Positions 43,441 to 53,179 of a DNA stretch of 64,000 nt are shown here, piece by piece. The DNA lies in the NCBI RefSeq assembly GCF_003298505.1, contig NZ_QNGB01000004.1, positions 62,001-126,000 of the forward strand, in the 5' to 3' direction. Both the position numbers and the translations under genes were made by a program. Below the pieces are notes generated by a model. It made no database searches and was not told where the DNA came from. It saw only the letters and a program-made list of their open reading frames with translations. Position 1 is the stretch's first letter; every line of letters begins with the position of its first letter. The stretch is from Roseovarius sp. TE539. GTDB taxonomy: Bacteria > Pseudomonadota > Alphaproteobacteria > Rhodobacterales > Rhodobacteraceae.

Positions 43441-44492
43441 GCTCGGATCCCTTCCATGTGGGTTTCGAATTCGGCCTCTGCGCGGGCCCATACGCCGTCG
43501 TGCAGAGTGCCGAGGCGTTTGAGCGAGGGCAAGAGCTGTGCCGCGAAATCATGCGATGATTCCACCGGCAGGAGCGAGGGAAGATTATCGATTGCCATCA
43601 CGTCGAGGGGCGGAGCGTCATGGACCCGTGTTACCGGCGCCGTCCATGTGGTGGCCGCGTCGTAGACCGGGACCGGATTGTAATCGCTGTCCGGGTCACA
43701 GGCTACATCGCCGATCACGGTCAGCCGGCGCTCCGAGTCCGGCGCGGTGCGCGGCACGAAAACAGGCGTTCCGGGGCGCGCGAAGATGCAGTTGAGAAAG
43801 ATGTCATGCGCGAGGATCTCGGCGAACGGGCCTCCCCCGGCGGTCTCGGCCACGTCCCACCGGGTGGTTTCGATACCCGTTTCCATGCACAGATCCGCGG
43901 CCCCGGACCCTACCCGGCCCAGTGCGCCGATGACGATGGCGGACGGGCGGGGGCCACCGGCCAGGTCATCGGCGAGATCGTCAAGCAGGGCTTGCCTGGA
44001 GGCGTAGGTGGCGACCGGCGGGCAGATCTTTCCGCGGCGCTGAGCCGCCCAGGCCTTCAGAGATACCGCCGCTCCCGCGTAGCCGGCCCAGTAACCGAAC
44101 GCCGCGACGCGACGGCCCTCGCTGTCCACGAGGTATTCGAGGTCATAAAGCGTGCCGCCCCCTGCCGCGAAACGCTCCAGCAGGCGGCGCCCCGCGTGCT
44201 GCCCCTTGAAGGCGTGCCCGAACATGATGTGTCGGTGCGGCAGCGGACTGTCGTCATCGGGCAGTTCCTTGAGGCCGAAGATGATCGCGTCGTCCGGGGC
44301 GCCGGGCCAGCTTGCCTCCGGCGCGATCGTGCAGCCTGCGGCGCGGTAACCTTCCAGGGGAATGGCCCGATTGCGGCTTTCCTCCACCGTGACCTCGATG
44401 CCCGCGGCAATCAGGGCACCCGCACCCTCCGGGGTCAGGCCCGTACGTTCCTCGTTGGGGCGTTGTTCGGCCCGCATCCAAAGATGGGTCAT
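43437..44492 (-). CDS. Saccharopine dehydrogenase (lysine-forming, LYS1-like)
   Basis: A 351-residue AlaDH/PNT-fold enzyme: LWMRAEQRPNEERTGLTPEGAGALIAAG at the start, then FGLKELPDDDSPLPHRHIMFGHAFKGQ, YDLEYLVDSEGRRVAAFGYWAGYAGA, VIGALGRVGSGAADLC and FVNCIF-like FLNCIFARPGTP. It condenses lysine with 2-oxoglutarate, or the reverse. First gene of a coupled pair; the GST gene follows upstream 12 bases away on the same strand. Confidence 0.88.
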   Translation of the reverse strand: MTHLWMRAEQRPNEERTGLTPEGAGALIAAGIEVTVEESRNRAIPLEGYRAAGCTIAPEASWPGAPDDAIIFGLKELPDDDSPLPHRHIMFGHAFKGQHAGRRLLERFAAGGGTLYDLEYLVDSEGRRVAAFGYWAGYAGAAVSLKAWAAQRRGKICPPVATYASRQALLDDLADDLAGGPRPSAIVIGALGRVGSGAADLCMETGIETTRWDVAETAGGGPFAEILAHDIFLNCIFARPGTPVFVPRTAPDSERRLTVIGDVACDPDSDYNPVPVYDAATTWTAPVTRVHDAPPLDVMAIDNLPSLLPVESSHDFAAQLLPSLKRLGTLHDGVWARAEAEFETHMEGIRA

Positions 44493-44504
44493 TCCTGCTC
44501 TCCC

Positions 44505-45119
44505 TCAGATCATGCCCCGGGCTTCGGCCCGCTCGACCGCGGGGCGGGCGCGCATTGCCGCCCGGAAAGCCGCGATGGCGGGGAAATCGGCTATCTCCAC
44601 GCCATCGCCTTCCAGCCATGTGCTGACCACGAAGAGATAGGGATCGGCCAGTGTTAGCGTGGTGCCCATCACGAAAGGTGCGATCAGGGCGTGATCCTCG
44701 ATGAAACGGCAGCTTTCGGTCATCGTCCGCGGGGTCTTTGCCGCCATGTCGTGCCACGAGCTTTGGTTGTCGGCCCAGCGGTGGCCGCGGCGCAAATGGG
44801 CATGGTTCACATGCATCGTGCTGGCGAGGTAATACATCACCGCGCGCATTCTTGCGGCCGCGAACGGTTCTCCGGGCACCAGCCCCGCCTCCGGCGCCAG
44901 AGCGGCGATGTAATCGAGGATTGCGCCGGTTTCGGTCAGCACCCCCTGCGGTGTTTCGAGCGCAGGCACCCGGCCCTTGGGATTGACAGCCAGATAATCG
45001 GCCTGCCGTTGTTCGTCTTTGGCGAAATCAAGCCTTGCCAGCGTGTGATCGAGCCCGGCTTCATCAAGAGCGATGGCAACCGCGACCGAGATCGTGTTCG
45101 GCGCATAATACAGGATCAT
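44505..45119 (-). CDS. Glutathione S-transferase family protein
   Basis: A 204-residue GST: thioredoxin-like N-domain (ILYYAPNTISVAVAIALDEAGL, VPALETPQGVLTETGAILDYIAAL with the cis-Pro and the ESxAI-like TETGAI glutathione site) and helical C-domain. Ser11 of the NTISVAV segment may take the catalytic role. ATG at 45119 after GGAGACCCC. In a run of four minus-strand genes; specific substrate unknown. Confidence 0.85.
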   Translation of the reverse strand: MILYYAPNTISVAVAIALDEAGLDHTLARLDFAKDEQRQADYLAVNPKGRVPALETPQGVLTETGAILDYIAALAPEAGLVPGEPFAAARMRAVMYYLASTMHVNHAHLRRGHRWADNQSSWHDMAAKTPRTMTESCRFIEDHALIAPFVMGTTLTLADPYLFVVSTWLEGDGVEIADFPAIAAFRAAMRARPAVERAEARGMI

Positions 45120-45144
45120 TTGCGGGGTCTCCGGGTTTGCGTGG

Positions 45145-45795
45145 TCATACGAAGGTCCGGGCATGGGCGCGGTCCGGAAGGTCCAGATGCGGCGTTGCGT
45201 TGAATCCGCCCAGCATCAGACGATCATGCACATATTCGAGGCGGTGGAGAGAGCTGTTCATGATCTGAAGCATCATCAGCGCCATGCCGCCATTGCGAAG
45301 ATCCAGAACCTGGCGCATGGCCATGCCGATCACCCCGCCCGATGTCACCAGCAATATCCGCCCGCTGCCTTCGCAGATGTCCCCGATCAGCGAGGTGACC
45401 CGCGCGGAGAACGCATCGAAGGTTTCGGGAACATCCGCGAGTGTGCCCCGCGACCAGTGGTCGATGACCTGCGGGAGATGGGTTGCGAACTCGGTTGCAT
45501 CGCGCGGGGCAGGGATGCCGTGCTGCGCTTCCAGCGCCATCGCGAGGCTGAAGTAGCTCAGCTCGTTGAGCCGCGGGTCACGGGCCGTGATCTCGTATCC
45601 CATCGCGTGCGCGGTGTCGGTCTGACGGGTCAGCGTGCCAGTGACCACACGGTCGAAATGCGGATTGGTGTCGCGCAGATGCGCGCCCAGCCACGTTGCC
45701 TGTTCGCGGCCCAGATCCGACAGGCGGTCATAGCTTTGCTCGTCGGTGGCATGGCTGTTGGCCTGCCCGTGTCTTACCAGGATGATTTCCGCCAC
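45145..45795 (-). CDS. Histidine phosphatase family protein
   Basis: A 216-residue phosphoglycerate-mutase-like phosphatase: RHG motif LVRHGQANSH (nucleophile His9), LSDLGREQATWLG, and the distal LLVTSGGVIGMAMRQVL in place of the usual HGG. The second catalytic His of the usual VTHGG is Ser here, so activity may be reduced or altered. First gene of the minus-strand run; divergent from fdhA across 288 bases. Confidence 0.85.
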   Translation of the reverse strand: MAEIILVRHGQANSHATDEQSYDRLSDLGREQATWLGAHLRDTNPHFDRVVTGTLTRQTDTAHAMGYEITARDPRLNELSYFSLAMALEAQHGIPAPRDATEFATHLPQVIDHWSRGTLADVPETFDAFSARVTSLIGDICEGSGRILLVTSGGVIGMAMRQVLDLRNGGMALMMLQIMNSSLHRLEYVHDRLMLGGFNATPHLDLPDRAHARTFV

Positions 45796-46083
45796 CTGAA
45801 TTTTCTCCCGATGTGTCTGGACACAGGTTACCGGCGGCGGCGGGAAGGTGAAAGGCGGATGACGAAAATTTCGAACGGCGCCGGCGCGGTCAGGTCAGGC
45901 CCGGCGTGTTTTGATCCTGATGGGTCCTCGGGGCCGAACCTTTGCCGTTTCGGGGCGGCCCGTGTTGACGATGCGAAACGCGCGCCGTCCGGGTGGCGCA
46001 AAAACGCGGGCAGGTGTCGGGATTGGCGGACTCCCATTCGCCGTCTCATGGTCTAGAATGTCACCAAGCAGGGAGGCACGCGC

Positions 46084-48864
46084 ATGTCCGAGAAAATCAC
46101 GATCACGCTGGATGGCAGCGACGTCGAAGCCGAAGCCGGCCAGACGCTTTGGGAAGTGGCCCACGGGCGCGGACTGGTGATCCCGCACCTGTGCCACAAA
46201 CCCGCTCCCGGCTACCGCCCGGACGGCAATTGCCGGGCCTGCATGGTCGAGGTCGAGGGAGAGCGCGCGCTGGTCGCCTCGTGCATCCGGGAAGCCAGGG
46301 ATGGCATGGTGGTGACCACCAATTCGGCGCGGGCCGAAAACGCCCGGAAGATGGTGGTGGAGATGCTGCTGGCCGATCAGCCGGTTCAGAAAGAAGCGCA
46401 TGACGCGTCTTCCCATCTTTGGGAAATGGCGCGCATGCAGGGAGTCTCCGAAAGCCGGTTTCCCGCGATGGAAAAGCGGCGGGTTCCGCGTCTTGATGAC
46501 AGCCACGTCGCCATGCGTGTCAACCTCGATGCCTGTATCCAGTGCAACCTGTGTGTCCGTGCTTGCCGCGAGGTCCAGGTCAACGACGTGATCGGCATGG
46601 CAGGCCGCGGCCATGACAGTTTCCCCGTCTTCGATTTCGACGACCCCATGGGCGACAGTACCTGCGTGGCCTGCGGTGAATGCGTGCAGGCGTGCCCGAC
46701 CGGCGCGCTGATGGAGGCCAGCGTGCTGGACGACGCCCAGAGGGGCGACAGCGCCGATTATGACACCGAGGTCCAGAGCGTCTGCCCGTTCTGCGGCGTC
46801 GGGTGCCAGGTCAGCCTCAAGGTCAAGGACAACAAGGTGAAATACGTCGATGGACTCAACGGCCCGGCAAACGAGGGGCGGCTTTGCGTCAAGGGCCGGT
46901 TCGGGTTCGACTACATCCACCACGATCACCGCCTGACCATGCCGCTTATCCGGCGTGATGATGCGCCGCCCAAGGGCTTGAATGTCGATCCTTCCAACTG
47001 GCAGGCTTTCTTCCGCGAGGCGGACTGGGACGAGGCGCTGGATGTGGCCGCCGATGGCCTCAAGACGCTGAAGGACAGGCACGGGGGCAAATCCGTCGCA
47101 GGATTCGGCAGTGCCAAGTGCACCAACGAAGAGGCGTATCTGTTCCAGAAGCTGATCCGCCAGGGTTTCGGCCACAACAACGTGGATCACTGCACGCGGC
47201 TGTGCCATGCGTCCAGTGTGGCCGCGCTGATCGAGAACGTGGGCTCCGGCGCGGTGACCGCGACCTTCAACGAGATCGAGAATGCCGACGTGGCGATCAT
47301 CATCGGCGCCAACCCGGTCGAGAACCATCCCGTCGCGGCGACCTATTTCAAGCAGTTCACCAAGCGCGGCGGCAAGCTGATCGTGATGGACCCGCGCGGC
47401 GTGGGCCTGCGCCGCTTCGCCTCCCACATGCTTCAGTTCAAGCCCGGCACCGACGTGGCGATGCTCAACGCCATCATGCACGTCATCGCCGAGGAGGGAC
47501 TTTACGATCAGCAGTACATCGAGGCCTTCACCGAGAACTGGGAAGCCGAGAAGGCGCATCTTGCCGGTTTCGCCCCGGAGAAGATGGAAGATCTCTGCGG
47601 CATACCGGCCGAGTCGCTGCGTGCCGTGGCGCGCGAATTCGCCACCGCCAAATCCGGCATGATCTTCTGGGGCATGGGGATCTCGCAGCATATCCACGGC
47701 ACCGACAATTCGCGCTGCCTGATCAGCCTTGCGCTGATGTGCGGGCATGTCGGCCGCCCCGGGACCGGGCTGCACCCGCTCAGGGGGCAGAACAACGTGC
47801 AGGGGGCCTCGGATGCGGGGCTGGTTCCGATGTTCCTGCCCGACTACCAGAGCGTCACGGATGACGGGGTGCGCTCCGCCTTCACGGAGGTCTGGCAATC
47901 GGGGGATTTCTCGGACGAAAAGGGCCTCACCGTGACCGAGATCATGGATGACGTGCATGCCGGCAATATCCGCGGCATGTATATCCTCGGGGAGAACCCG
48001 GCGATGTCGGATCCGGACGTGGAACACGCCCGCGATGCGCTGGCCAAACTCGATCATCTCGTGGTGCAGGACATCTTCATCACCGAAACGGCCAACTACG
48101 CCGACGTGATCCTGCCTGCCTCGGCGTTCTTCGAAAAGACGGGGACGGTGACGAACACCAACCGACAGGTCCAGATGGGCCGCCGTGCCGTCACCCCGCC
48201 CGGAGAGGCGCGCGAGGACTGGGCGATCACCGTGGCGCTGGCCCGGCGCCTCGGACTGCCGTGGCAGTACGAGAGCCCCGCGGACGTCTTTGCCGAGATG
48301 AAACTCAACATGCGTTCGCTCGACAATATCGGCTGGGAGCGGCTGGAGCGGGAGAACGCGGTCACCTATCCCTGTCACGATCCGGAAGGTCCCGGCGAAG
48401 CGGTGGTTTTCGGTGAGGGCTTTCCGCGGCCGGAAGGGCGTGCACGGTTCACCCCCGCCAGCGTCATTCCGCCCGACGACACCCCCGACGACGATTACCC
48501 GATGGTGCTGACCACCGGGCGGCAGCTTGAACATTGGCACACCGGCTCGATGACCCGCCGTGCAACGGTGCTCGATGCGGTGGAGCCGGAGGCCAACTGT
48601 TCCATGCATCCCGCGACGTTGCGCAAGTTGGGGGTGGCGCCGGGCGAGCATGTGCGCCTCACGACCAAGCGGGGCAGCATCCGCATCATGGCCCGCGCCG
48701 ATCGTGCCATCGCGCCCGACATGGTGTTTCTGCCCTTTGCCTACGTGGAGGCGGCGGCCAATATCCTGACCAACCCCGCGATCGACCCCTACGGCAAGAT
48801 CCCCGAGTTCAAGTTCTCCGCCGTGCGGGTGGAAAAGGCCGAGGACCAGGTCGCGGCGGAATGA
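46084..48864 (+). CDS. fdhA: NAD-dependent formate dehydrogenase, alpha subunit
   Basis: A 926-residue molybdo/tungsto-bis-MGD enzyme. Residues 1-80 form a [2Fe-2S] domain (Cys37, 50, 53, 67). Then come a NuoG-like His-Cys region, two [4Fe-4S] motifs (DACIQCNLCVRAC, CVACGECVQACP), the CPFCGVGC cluster and the catalytic domain. The active-site metal ligand is Cys374 in CTRLCHASSV, cysteine and not selenocysteine. Length fits the FdsA/FDH1-alpha type that partners an NADH-oxidising diaphorase. Its likely partner is the fused subunit at 54865, six kilobases on; fdsC, fdsD and fdhD are not seen. Confidence 0.93.
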   Translation: MSEKITITLDGSDVEAEAGQTLWEVAHGRGLVIPHLCHKPAPGYRPDGNCRACMVEVEGERALVASCIREARDGMVVTTNSARAENARKMVVEMLLADQPVQKEAHDASSHLWEMARMQGVSESRFPAMEKRRVPRLDDSHVAMRVNLDACIQCNLCVRACREVQVNDVIGMAGRGHDSFPVFDFDDPMGDSTCVACGECVQACPTGALMEASVLDDAQRGDSADYDTEVQSVCPFCGVGCQVSLKVKDNKVKYVDGLNGPANEGRLCVKGRFGFDYIHHDHRLTMPLIRRDDAPPKGLNVDPSNWQAFFREADWDEALDVAADGLKTLKDRHGGKSVAGFGSAKCTNEEAYLFQKLIRQGFGHNNVDHCTRLCHASSVAALIENVGSGAVTATFNEIENADVAIIIGANPVENHPVAATYFKQFTKRGGKLIVMDPRGVGLRRFASHMLQFKPGTDVAMLNAIMHVIAEEGLYDQQYIEAFTENWEAEKAHLAGFAPEKMEDLCGIPAESLRAVAREFATAKSGMIFWGMGISQHIHGTDNSRCLISLALMCGHVGRPGTGLHPLRGQNNVQGASDAGLVPMFLPDYQSVTDDGVRSAFTEVWQSGDFSDEKGLTVTEIMDDVHAGNIRGMYILGENPAMSDPDVEHARDALAKLDHLVVQDIFITETANYADVILPASAFFEKTGTVTNTNRQVQMGRRAVTPPGEAREDWAITVALARRLGLPWQYESPADVFAEMKLNMRSLDNIGWERLERENAVTYPCHDPEGPGEAVVFGEGFPRPEGRARFTPASVIPPDDTPDDDYPMVLTTGRQLEHWHTGSMTRRATVLDAVEPEANCSMHPATLRKLGVAPGEHVRLTTKRGSIRIMARADRAIAPDMVFLPFAYVEAAANILTNPAIDPYGKIPEFKFSAVRVEKAEDQVAAE

Positions 48865-48960
48865 GTTCCGTGGCGTGTGGCCACGCCGCCCCGGCCCGCC
48901 CGGCCGGGAGCCGGGCTGCGCGCTGGCCAGGGAGGGGCCGGCCCCGGGTTCTGCCTTGGG

Positions 48961-48995
48961 GCGCCTCCGGCGGGAGTATTTCGGGAAAGATGAAG
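48961..48995 (+). repeat. Interspersed repeat, copy C
   Basis: GCGCCTCCGGCGGGAGTATT followed by TCGGGAAAGATGAAG, 97 bases after the fdhA stop and 89 before the amidohydrolase start. It matches copies B and D at nearly every core position. Only a weaker trace of the left-hand hairpin part precedes it. Confidence 0.82.
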
Positions 48996-49083
48996 GGCAT
49001 GGTCCGGCCACATAATTTTTCATGATAAATTGACGCCGCGCGCGTATGGCTGTCTACTGGGCGCAGTTCAAGGAGGACCGCCC

Positions 49084-50283
49084 ATGATTCCCGTAGATCC
49101 GGACCGTTTTCTTGCCGATCTCCACAGGCTTCGCGAGTTCGGCGCCGCCGGTGTCGGCAAGGGCGTCATGCGCCCGGCTTATGGCGAGGCCGACATAGAG
49201 GCGCGCGAATGGCTGGTGTCGAGGATCGAGCAAGCGGGTCTGATCCCCCGGGTCGATCCGATGGGCAATGTTTTCGGCCTTGCCGAGGGCCGGTCGCTTC
49301 TGGTCGGTTCGCATTCCGACACGCAGCCCGAGGGCGGGTGGCTTGACGGGGCGCTCGGGGTCATCGCGGGACTGGAGATCGCGCGCGCCGCCCGGGAAGC
49401 CGGCGGCCCGCCGGTTTCGATGGTGAGTTTCCAGGATGAGGAGGGCCGTTTCGGCGCCGTGACCTGCAGCGCGGTTTTCTCGGGTCTTTTATCCCGCGAG
49501 GAAGCCGATCGAAATGTCGATGCGGACGGGATCACGCTGGCCGAGGCGCGTGCGGCGATGGCGGACATGTCCGGCGGGTATGTCGATCCGGCGTGGTTCT
49601 CGGGCTTTATGGAGATGCATATCGAACAGGGGCTGACACTCGACGAGGCGGGCGAGGCTGTTGGCGTGGTGACGGATATCGTCGGTTCGCGCATGCTGGA
49701 AGTCACGCTCAGGGGTCGCCAGAATCACGCCGGTACCACCCTGATGCATCAGCGTCGCGATGCGTTCCAGGGGCTCGCTGCCTTTTGTGTCGCTCTGAAC
49801 GGACGGCTGGAGGAAATCGTGACACCCCGGACCGTCTGGACAATCGGCCGGGTCCAGCTGCATCCGAATGCGCCTTCCATCGTCCCCGGCGAGGTGCGGT
49901 TCACGGTGCAATGGCGAGACTCCGACGCCGACCGTCTGGATCGCATCGAACAATCCGTTCGCGGCCTGCTTGATGAAATCTGCGCAGGCCGCGGTCTGGA
50001 ATCGGAGCTGAAGCCGTTGGGCGACCTCTCGCCGGTGCCGATGGATGGACGGTTTCGCATGGCGCTGGCTGCGGCCGCGGAAGAAGAGGTGCCGGGAAGG
50101 TGGCGTGATATGCCCTCGGGCGCGTTGCATGACGCCTCCAACCTTGCTCCCGTCCTTCCCACCGGCATGCTTTTCGTGCCGTCGATCGGGGGCATCAGCC
50201 ACGATTTCGCCGAAGACACCGAGGAGGCGGACCTCGTCCTTGGGCTCAAGGTGCTGGCCGGCGCCGTGGCGCGCATCGCATGA
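49084..50283 (+). CDS. M20-family amidohydrolase (carbamoyl-amino-acid/allantoate type)
   Basis: A 399-residue zinc hydrolase of the AllC/HyuC/UAB group: metal ligands in [20 protein letters not shown] and QDEEGRFGA, dimer/substrate motifs [12 protein letters not shown] and GRQNHAGTT, and the [22 protein letters not shown] end. It hydrolyses N-carbamoyl or allantoate-like amides. Start ATG 49084 follows AAGGAGG. Exact substrate cannot be decided. Its place between formate dehydrogenase subunits has no obvious metabolic reason, unless formate arises from N-formyl/ureide breakdown. Confidence 0.87.
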   Translation: MIPVDPDRFLADLHRLREFGAAGVGKGVMRPAYGEADIEAREWLVSRIEQAGLIPRVDPMGNVFGLAEGRSLLVGSHSDTQPEGGWLDGALGVIAGLEIARAAREAGGPPVSMVSFQDEEGRFGAVTCSAVFSGLLSREEADRNVDADGITLAEARAAMADMSGGYVDPAWFSGFMEMHIEQGLTLDEAGEAVGVVTDIVGSRMLEVTLRGRQNHAGTTLMHQRRDAFQGLAAFCVALNGRLEEIVTPRTVWTIGRVQLHPNAPSIVPGEVRFTVQWRDSDADRLDRIEQSVRGLLDEICAGRGLESELKPLGDLSPVPMDGRFRMALAAAAEEEVPGRWRDMPSGALHDASNLAPVLPTGMLFVPSIGGISHDFAEDTEEADLVLGLKVLAGAVARIA

Positions 50284-50542
50284 TGAGGCGTGGCCGCCAC
50301 GTTCCGAACTGCCAGGCTGTCTGGTCGCCCTTTGACAGAGCGGCGCAATGGATTTGGCCACGGTTTACGTTCAGGTTGCGGTTTGCGGTCTCCTTCGCCG
50401 GGGCCGGTGTCGTCGTGGCCAGCATCCTGCCTGTCGCGCGCGGCATGTTCTTCCGGGGCCGCGGCGCGGAGGGTAACGCAGCGTTGGGAGTGACATCCCG
50501 ACTCCGGCGCGGCATGGTCGCCGATGACACGGGAGGACGCGC

Positions 50543-52570
50543 ATGCCGACTTACAGCCATATGCTTGCCCCGCTCGACCTTGGCCATGTCGCGCTCAGGA
50601 ATCGCGTGGTCATGGGGTCGATGCATACCGGGCTTGAGGAAACGAAGGACTGGACCCGGGTGGCAGAGTTCTATGCCGCCCGTGCCCGGGGCGGCGCCGC
50701 CCTGATGGTGACGGGGGGCATGGCGCCCAACCGCGAGGGCGGGGTCTTTCCCGGCGCGGCGGGCCTGTTCACTCCGCAGGATATCGAAAATCACCGCAGC
50801 GTGACGGACCGGGTTCATGCCGAAGGCGGTCTGATCGCCATGCAGGTGTTGCACGCCGGCCGCTACGCTTATGGACCCGAATGTGTGGCGCCGTCTCCGA
50901 TCAAGTCTCCGATTTCGCCCTTCCAGCCGACGGAACTCGACGAGGCGGGGATCGAGAAGCAGGTCGCTGATATTGTCACGGCGTGCGCCCGCGCGCGGGA
51001 GGCCGGATATGACGGGGCCGAGATCATGGGCTCCGAGGGCTATTTCCTGAACCAGTTCCTGGTCACCCATACCAACAAGCGCACCGATCATTGGGGCGGC
51101 TCCTACGAGAACCGCATGCGCCTGCCCGTGGAGGTGGTGCGCCGCGCCCGCGCCGCCGTGGGCCCGGAGTTCATCCTGATCTACCGCCTTTCCATGATCG
51201 ACCTGGTGCCCGACGGCTCCACCTTCGACGAGGTCGTGCAGCTTGCGCAGGCGGTCGAGGCGGCCGGCGCAACGATCATCAATACCGGTATCGGCTGGCA
51301 CGAGGCGCGCATCCCCACCATCGCCACCTCGGTGCCGCGGGCGGGTTTCGCGTGGGTCACGAAGAAGCTGATGGGCCGGGTCGGCATCCCTCTGATAACC
51401 TCGAACCGGATCAACACGCCGGAGGTGGCCGAGAAGGTTCTTGCTGAAGGCTGCGCCGATATGGTGTCGATGGCGCGCCCTTTCCTGGCCGACGCCGATT
51501 TCGTCACCAAGGCCGAGGCCGGGGCGGCCGATACCATCGCCCCTTGCATTGCCTGCAACCAGGCCTGCCTTGATCATACGTTCAGCGGACGGATCTCTAC
51601 CTGTCTGGTGAATCCACGCGCCTGCCACGAAACTGAACTGCGGATTGCGCCGGCACCGGAGTCGCGGAGAATCGCGGTGGTTGGGGCCGGGCCGGCAGGG
51701 TTGTCGGCGGCGATGACCGCGGCTGAACGGGGCCATCGGGTGACCCTGTTCGAGCGTGAATCACGGGTTGGCGGGCAACTCAACATGGCCCGCGAAATCC
51801 CGGGCAAGGAAGAGTTTCATGGTCTGGTGGCGTGGTACGAGACGATGCTCGACCGGCTGGACGTGACCCTGCGCCTGGGCGCCGCTGCGACTGCGGAGGA
51901 TCTTGCAGGGTTCGATGAGGTGATCGTCGCAACCGGAGTTGTTCCACGCGATCCCGGAATTCCGGGCGAGGACGGGCCGAACGTTCTGAGTTACATCGAC
52001 GTGCTGCGCGGCAAGGCCCCGGTGGGCCGGCGTGTGGCGATCGTGGGTGCGGGTGGCATCGGCTTCGACGTGGCGGAGTTCCTCGTTCACGAAGGCGAAA
52101 GCCCGACCGAGAACCTGTCGGCGTGGCGGCGTGAATGGGGGGTGGGCGATCCGGCCGCCACCCGCGGCGGCCTGGCGTCCGGCGGCCCGCAGCCGGCGCC
52201 GCCCGCGCGGCAGGTGACGCTGTTGCAGCGCAAAGCCGAAAGACCCGGCAAGCGGCTGGGGAAGACAACCGGATGGATCCACCGGGTGGCGCTCAGGATG
52301 AAGAATGTCGAAATGGTCAGCGGCGTCAATTACGATCGCATTGACGCCGAAGGCCTTCATGTCAGCGATGGCGAGGCGGGTGACAACCCTCGCCTGATCG
52401 CCGCTGACACGATCGTGCTCTGTGCGGGGCAGTTGAGCCAGCGGTCGCTGGCCGACGACCTGGCCGCGCGGGGCGTGCCGGCGCATGTGATCGGCGGGGC
52501 GGACGTGGCCGCCGAACTTGATGCCAAGCGCGCCATAGATCAGGGCACGAGACTGGCTGCCGACCTCTGA
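50543..52570 (+). CDS. 2,4-dienoyl-CoA reductase-like FMN/FAD/[4Fe-4S] oxidoreductase
   Basis: A 675-residue protein of the FadH/trimethylamine dehydrogenase family. It has an Old Yellow Enzyme FMN barrel (residues 1-about 330; GGMAPNREGG, LHAGRYAYGPE, NQFLVTHTNKRTDHWGGSYENR), a [4Fe-4S] site CIACNQACLD..CLVNP, and an FAD/NAD domain (VVGAGPAGLSAAMTAAERGH, VAIVGAGGIGFDVAEFL). It would reduce 2,4-dienoyl-CoA during unsaturated fatty-acid oxidation; other enoate substrates are possible. It stands alone; 259 bases before it hold no gene. Confidence 0.9.
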   Translation: MPTYSHMLAPLDLGHVALRNRVVMGSMHTGLEETKDWTRVAEFYAARARGGAALMVTGGMAPNREGGVFPGAAGLFTPQDIENHRSVTDRVHAEGGLIAMQVLHAGRYAYGPECVAPSPIKSPISPFQPTELDEAGIEKQVADIVTACARAREAGYDGAEIMGSEGYFLNQFLVTHTNKRTDHWGGSYENRMRLPVEVVRRARAAVGPEFILIYRLSMIDLVPDGSTFDEVVQLAQAVEAAGATIINTGIGWHEARIPTIATSVPRAGFAWVTKKLMGRVGIPLITSNRINTPEVAEKVLAEGCADMVSMARPFLADADFVTKAEAGAADTIAPCIACNQACLDHTFSGRISTCLVNPRACHETELRIAPAPESRRIAVVGAGPAGLSAAMTAAERGHRVTLFERESRVGGQLNMAREIPGKEEFHGLVAWYETMLDRLDVTLRLGAAATAEDLAGFDEVIVATGVVPRDPGIPGEDGPNVLSYIDVLRGKAPVGRRVAIVGAGGIGFDVAEFLVHEGESPTENLSAWRREWGVGDPAATRGGLASGGPQPAPPARQVTLLQRKAERPGKRLGKTTGWIHRVALRMKNVEMVSGVNYDRIDAEGLHVSDGEAGDNPRLIAADTIVLCAGQLSQRSLADDLAARGVPAHVIGGADVAAELDAKRAIDQGTRLAADL

Positions 52571-52620
52571 ACCGGGCCCGCCTTGCGCCACCGCCACGAA
52601 AAGGGCGCGGGAGCGGCCTG

Positions 52621-53061
52621 TCACTCCACCGTGATGGTGATTACCCGGGAGGCGACGGGCGGCTCGTGGGGCACATGGGACTTGTCGCCCAGAACCAGTT
52701 GCAGGCTGTGTTCACCGGGCGGCAGATCAAGAACCGTCTCGGTCTGTCCACCGCCGAAATGCCGGTGGTGATCGTCCGCCGGAAGCGGTGCGTTCAGCTC
52801 GCCCTCTGCGCCCTCGCCAAGTGGCGGACGGTCGATGAGCAGGTGGTGATGGCCGGTGTTGGCGCGTTGCGTGCCCGCCGGGGCCACGCCCATGCCGCGC
52901 AGCCCGAAAACGACCCGGACCGGGGAAGAAACCGCCGCCCCGTCCCGGAGGTTGACGAAATACGCCTTCGCGCCTTCCGGCGCGGCTGTCTCGCCGGCCA
53001 GTGCCATGCCCGACACGGCCAGGGCGGCTGCGAGGATTGCGGTTCTCGGGGCTGCGGTCAT
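52621..53061 (-). CDS. DUF4399 exported protein
   Basis: A 146-residue protein with a signal peptide (MTAAPRTAILAAALAVSGMA, LAG-E). The body shows the DUF4399 pattern AYFVNLRDGAAVSSPVRVVFGLRGMGVAPAG, GHHHLLID and HHRHFGGGQTETVLDLPPGEHSLQLVLGD. The cluster of His residues suggests metal (copper) binding. Start at 53061 with CAGGAG. A group of three minus-strand genes with no clear shared role. Confidence 0.85.
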   Translation of the reverse strand: MTAAPRTAILAAALAVSGMALAGETAAPEGAKAYFVNLRDGAAVSSPVRVVFGLRGMGVAPAGTQRANTGHHHLLIDRPPLGEGAEGELNAPLPADDHHRHFGGGQTETVLDLPPGEHSLQLVLGDKSHVPHEPPVASRVITITVE

Positions 53062-53179
53062 CGTGTGCTCCTGTTCCGGCTGTTCGGGTTCCATCGTAAC
53101 AGCTTGGTGCGTGGCCCCCAAACCCCACGCCCGCGCGCATCCGCACACATCTGCGCGACCGGACCGGGAATGCCTCTGG

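Noticed and set aside
45796..46083. Extra gene between phosphatase and fdhA
   Set aside because: Frames through this region are extensions of antisense shadows; it is better read as a divergent promoter region.
47203..47205. Selenocysteine in the formate dehydrogenase active site
   Set aside because: The codon is TGC (Cys374), not TGA.
50284..50542. Small gene between the amidohydrolase and FadH-like genes
   Set aside because: Open frames there overlap the next gene in the wrong frame and show no ribosome-binding site or composition bias.
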